Below, piece by piece: positions 41,317-41,340 of a stretch of DNA of 41,340 bases. Every line of letters begins with the position of its first letter. The stretch's first letter is position 1. Under the pieces are notes generated by a model. The model had not been told where the DNA came from. It ran no database searches and saw nothing but the letters and a program-made list of their open reading frames with translations. The position numbers were made by a program, and so were the translations under genes. The DNA lies in assembly GCA_015233615.1 (NCBI GenBank), contig JADFXJ010000023.1, forward strand, positions 1 to 41,340. Direction: 5' to 3'. Origin of the DNA: Nitrospirota bacterium (GTDB taxonomy: Bacteria; Nitrospirota; Thermodesulfovibrionia; Thermodesulfovibrionales; Magnetobacteriaceae).

Positions 41317-41340
41317 GCAACGCGACTTTCCCAGAAGTCT

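Overview
The window looks like a chromosomal segment of a Gram-negative bacterium of about 45-50% GC. It has a TonB-dependent outer-membrane receptor, several lipoproteins and FlgO-type envelope proteins. The codon use (many AGG and ATA codons), the two-CW protein, the eukaryote-like kinases and the class III PHA synthase would fit a Nitrospirota or Desulfobacterota-like lineage. That placement is an inference; no rRNA or marker phylogeny is available here.

Layout. 1-1500: degenerate repeats and one small hypothetical gene. 1501-6632: a UvrA-family ATPase convergent with a TonB-dependent receptor. 7070-10629: housekeeping-like genes (two-CW protein, membrane-anchored TPR protein, PHP phosphoesterase, small FAD protein), with a 291-bp inverted-repeat element carrying a deleted GxxExxY gene. 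10631-10900: a stack of three repeat remnants. 10972-13176 (minus): a run of two FlgO-like proteins and two tiny lipoproteins. 13709-17688 (plus): a signalling module of PP2C phosphatase, kinase with FHA domain, and kinase with membrane anchor and PEGA domain. 17993-20861: truA and a MacB-type ABC exporter pair. 21067-22860: a small two-TM gene broken by a stop codon, a Pro-rich small protein and a bacterial DA1-like LIM metallopeptidase. 22964-24767: an IS66 remnant interrupted by a 165-bp MITE, then a decayed PIN toxin with its antitoxin.

25174-31337 is the metabolic core: fabG, acpS, fabZ and a ketosynthase, followed by a phasin-like gene, phaE and phaC. The second half has its own tandem promoter/repeat region and ends at a clear terminator. 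Together they suggest a small fatty-acid-type (R)-3-hydroxyacyl supply set next to polyhydroxyalkanoate polymerisation. After it come tRNA-Leu(UAG), a hypothetical gene and a 1386-residue SNF2-family ATPase.

36468-41340 is a decaying accessory zone: a hicB gene with frameshifted hicA, a PD-(D/E)XK-like gene cut by an IS21 element, and at least three broken, abutting IS21-family elements running to the window edge. The window is unusually rich in short non-coding repeats: MITEs, palindromes and several repeat families, some of which alter gene ends or reading frames.
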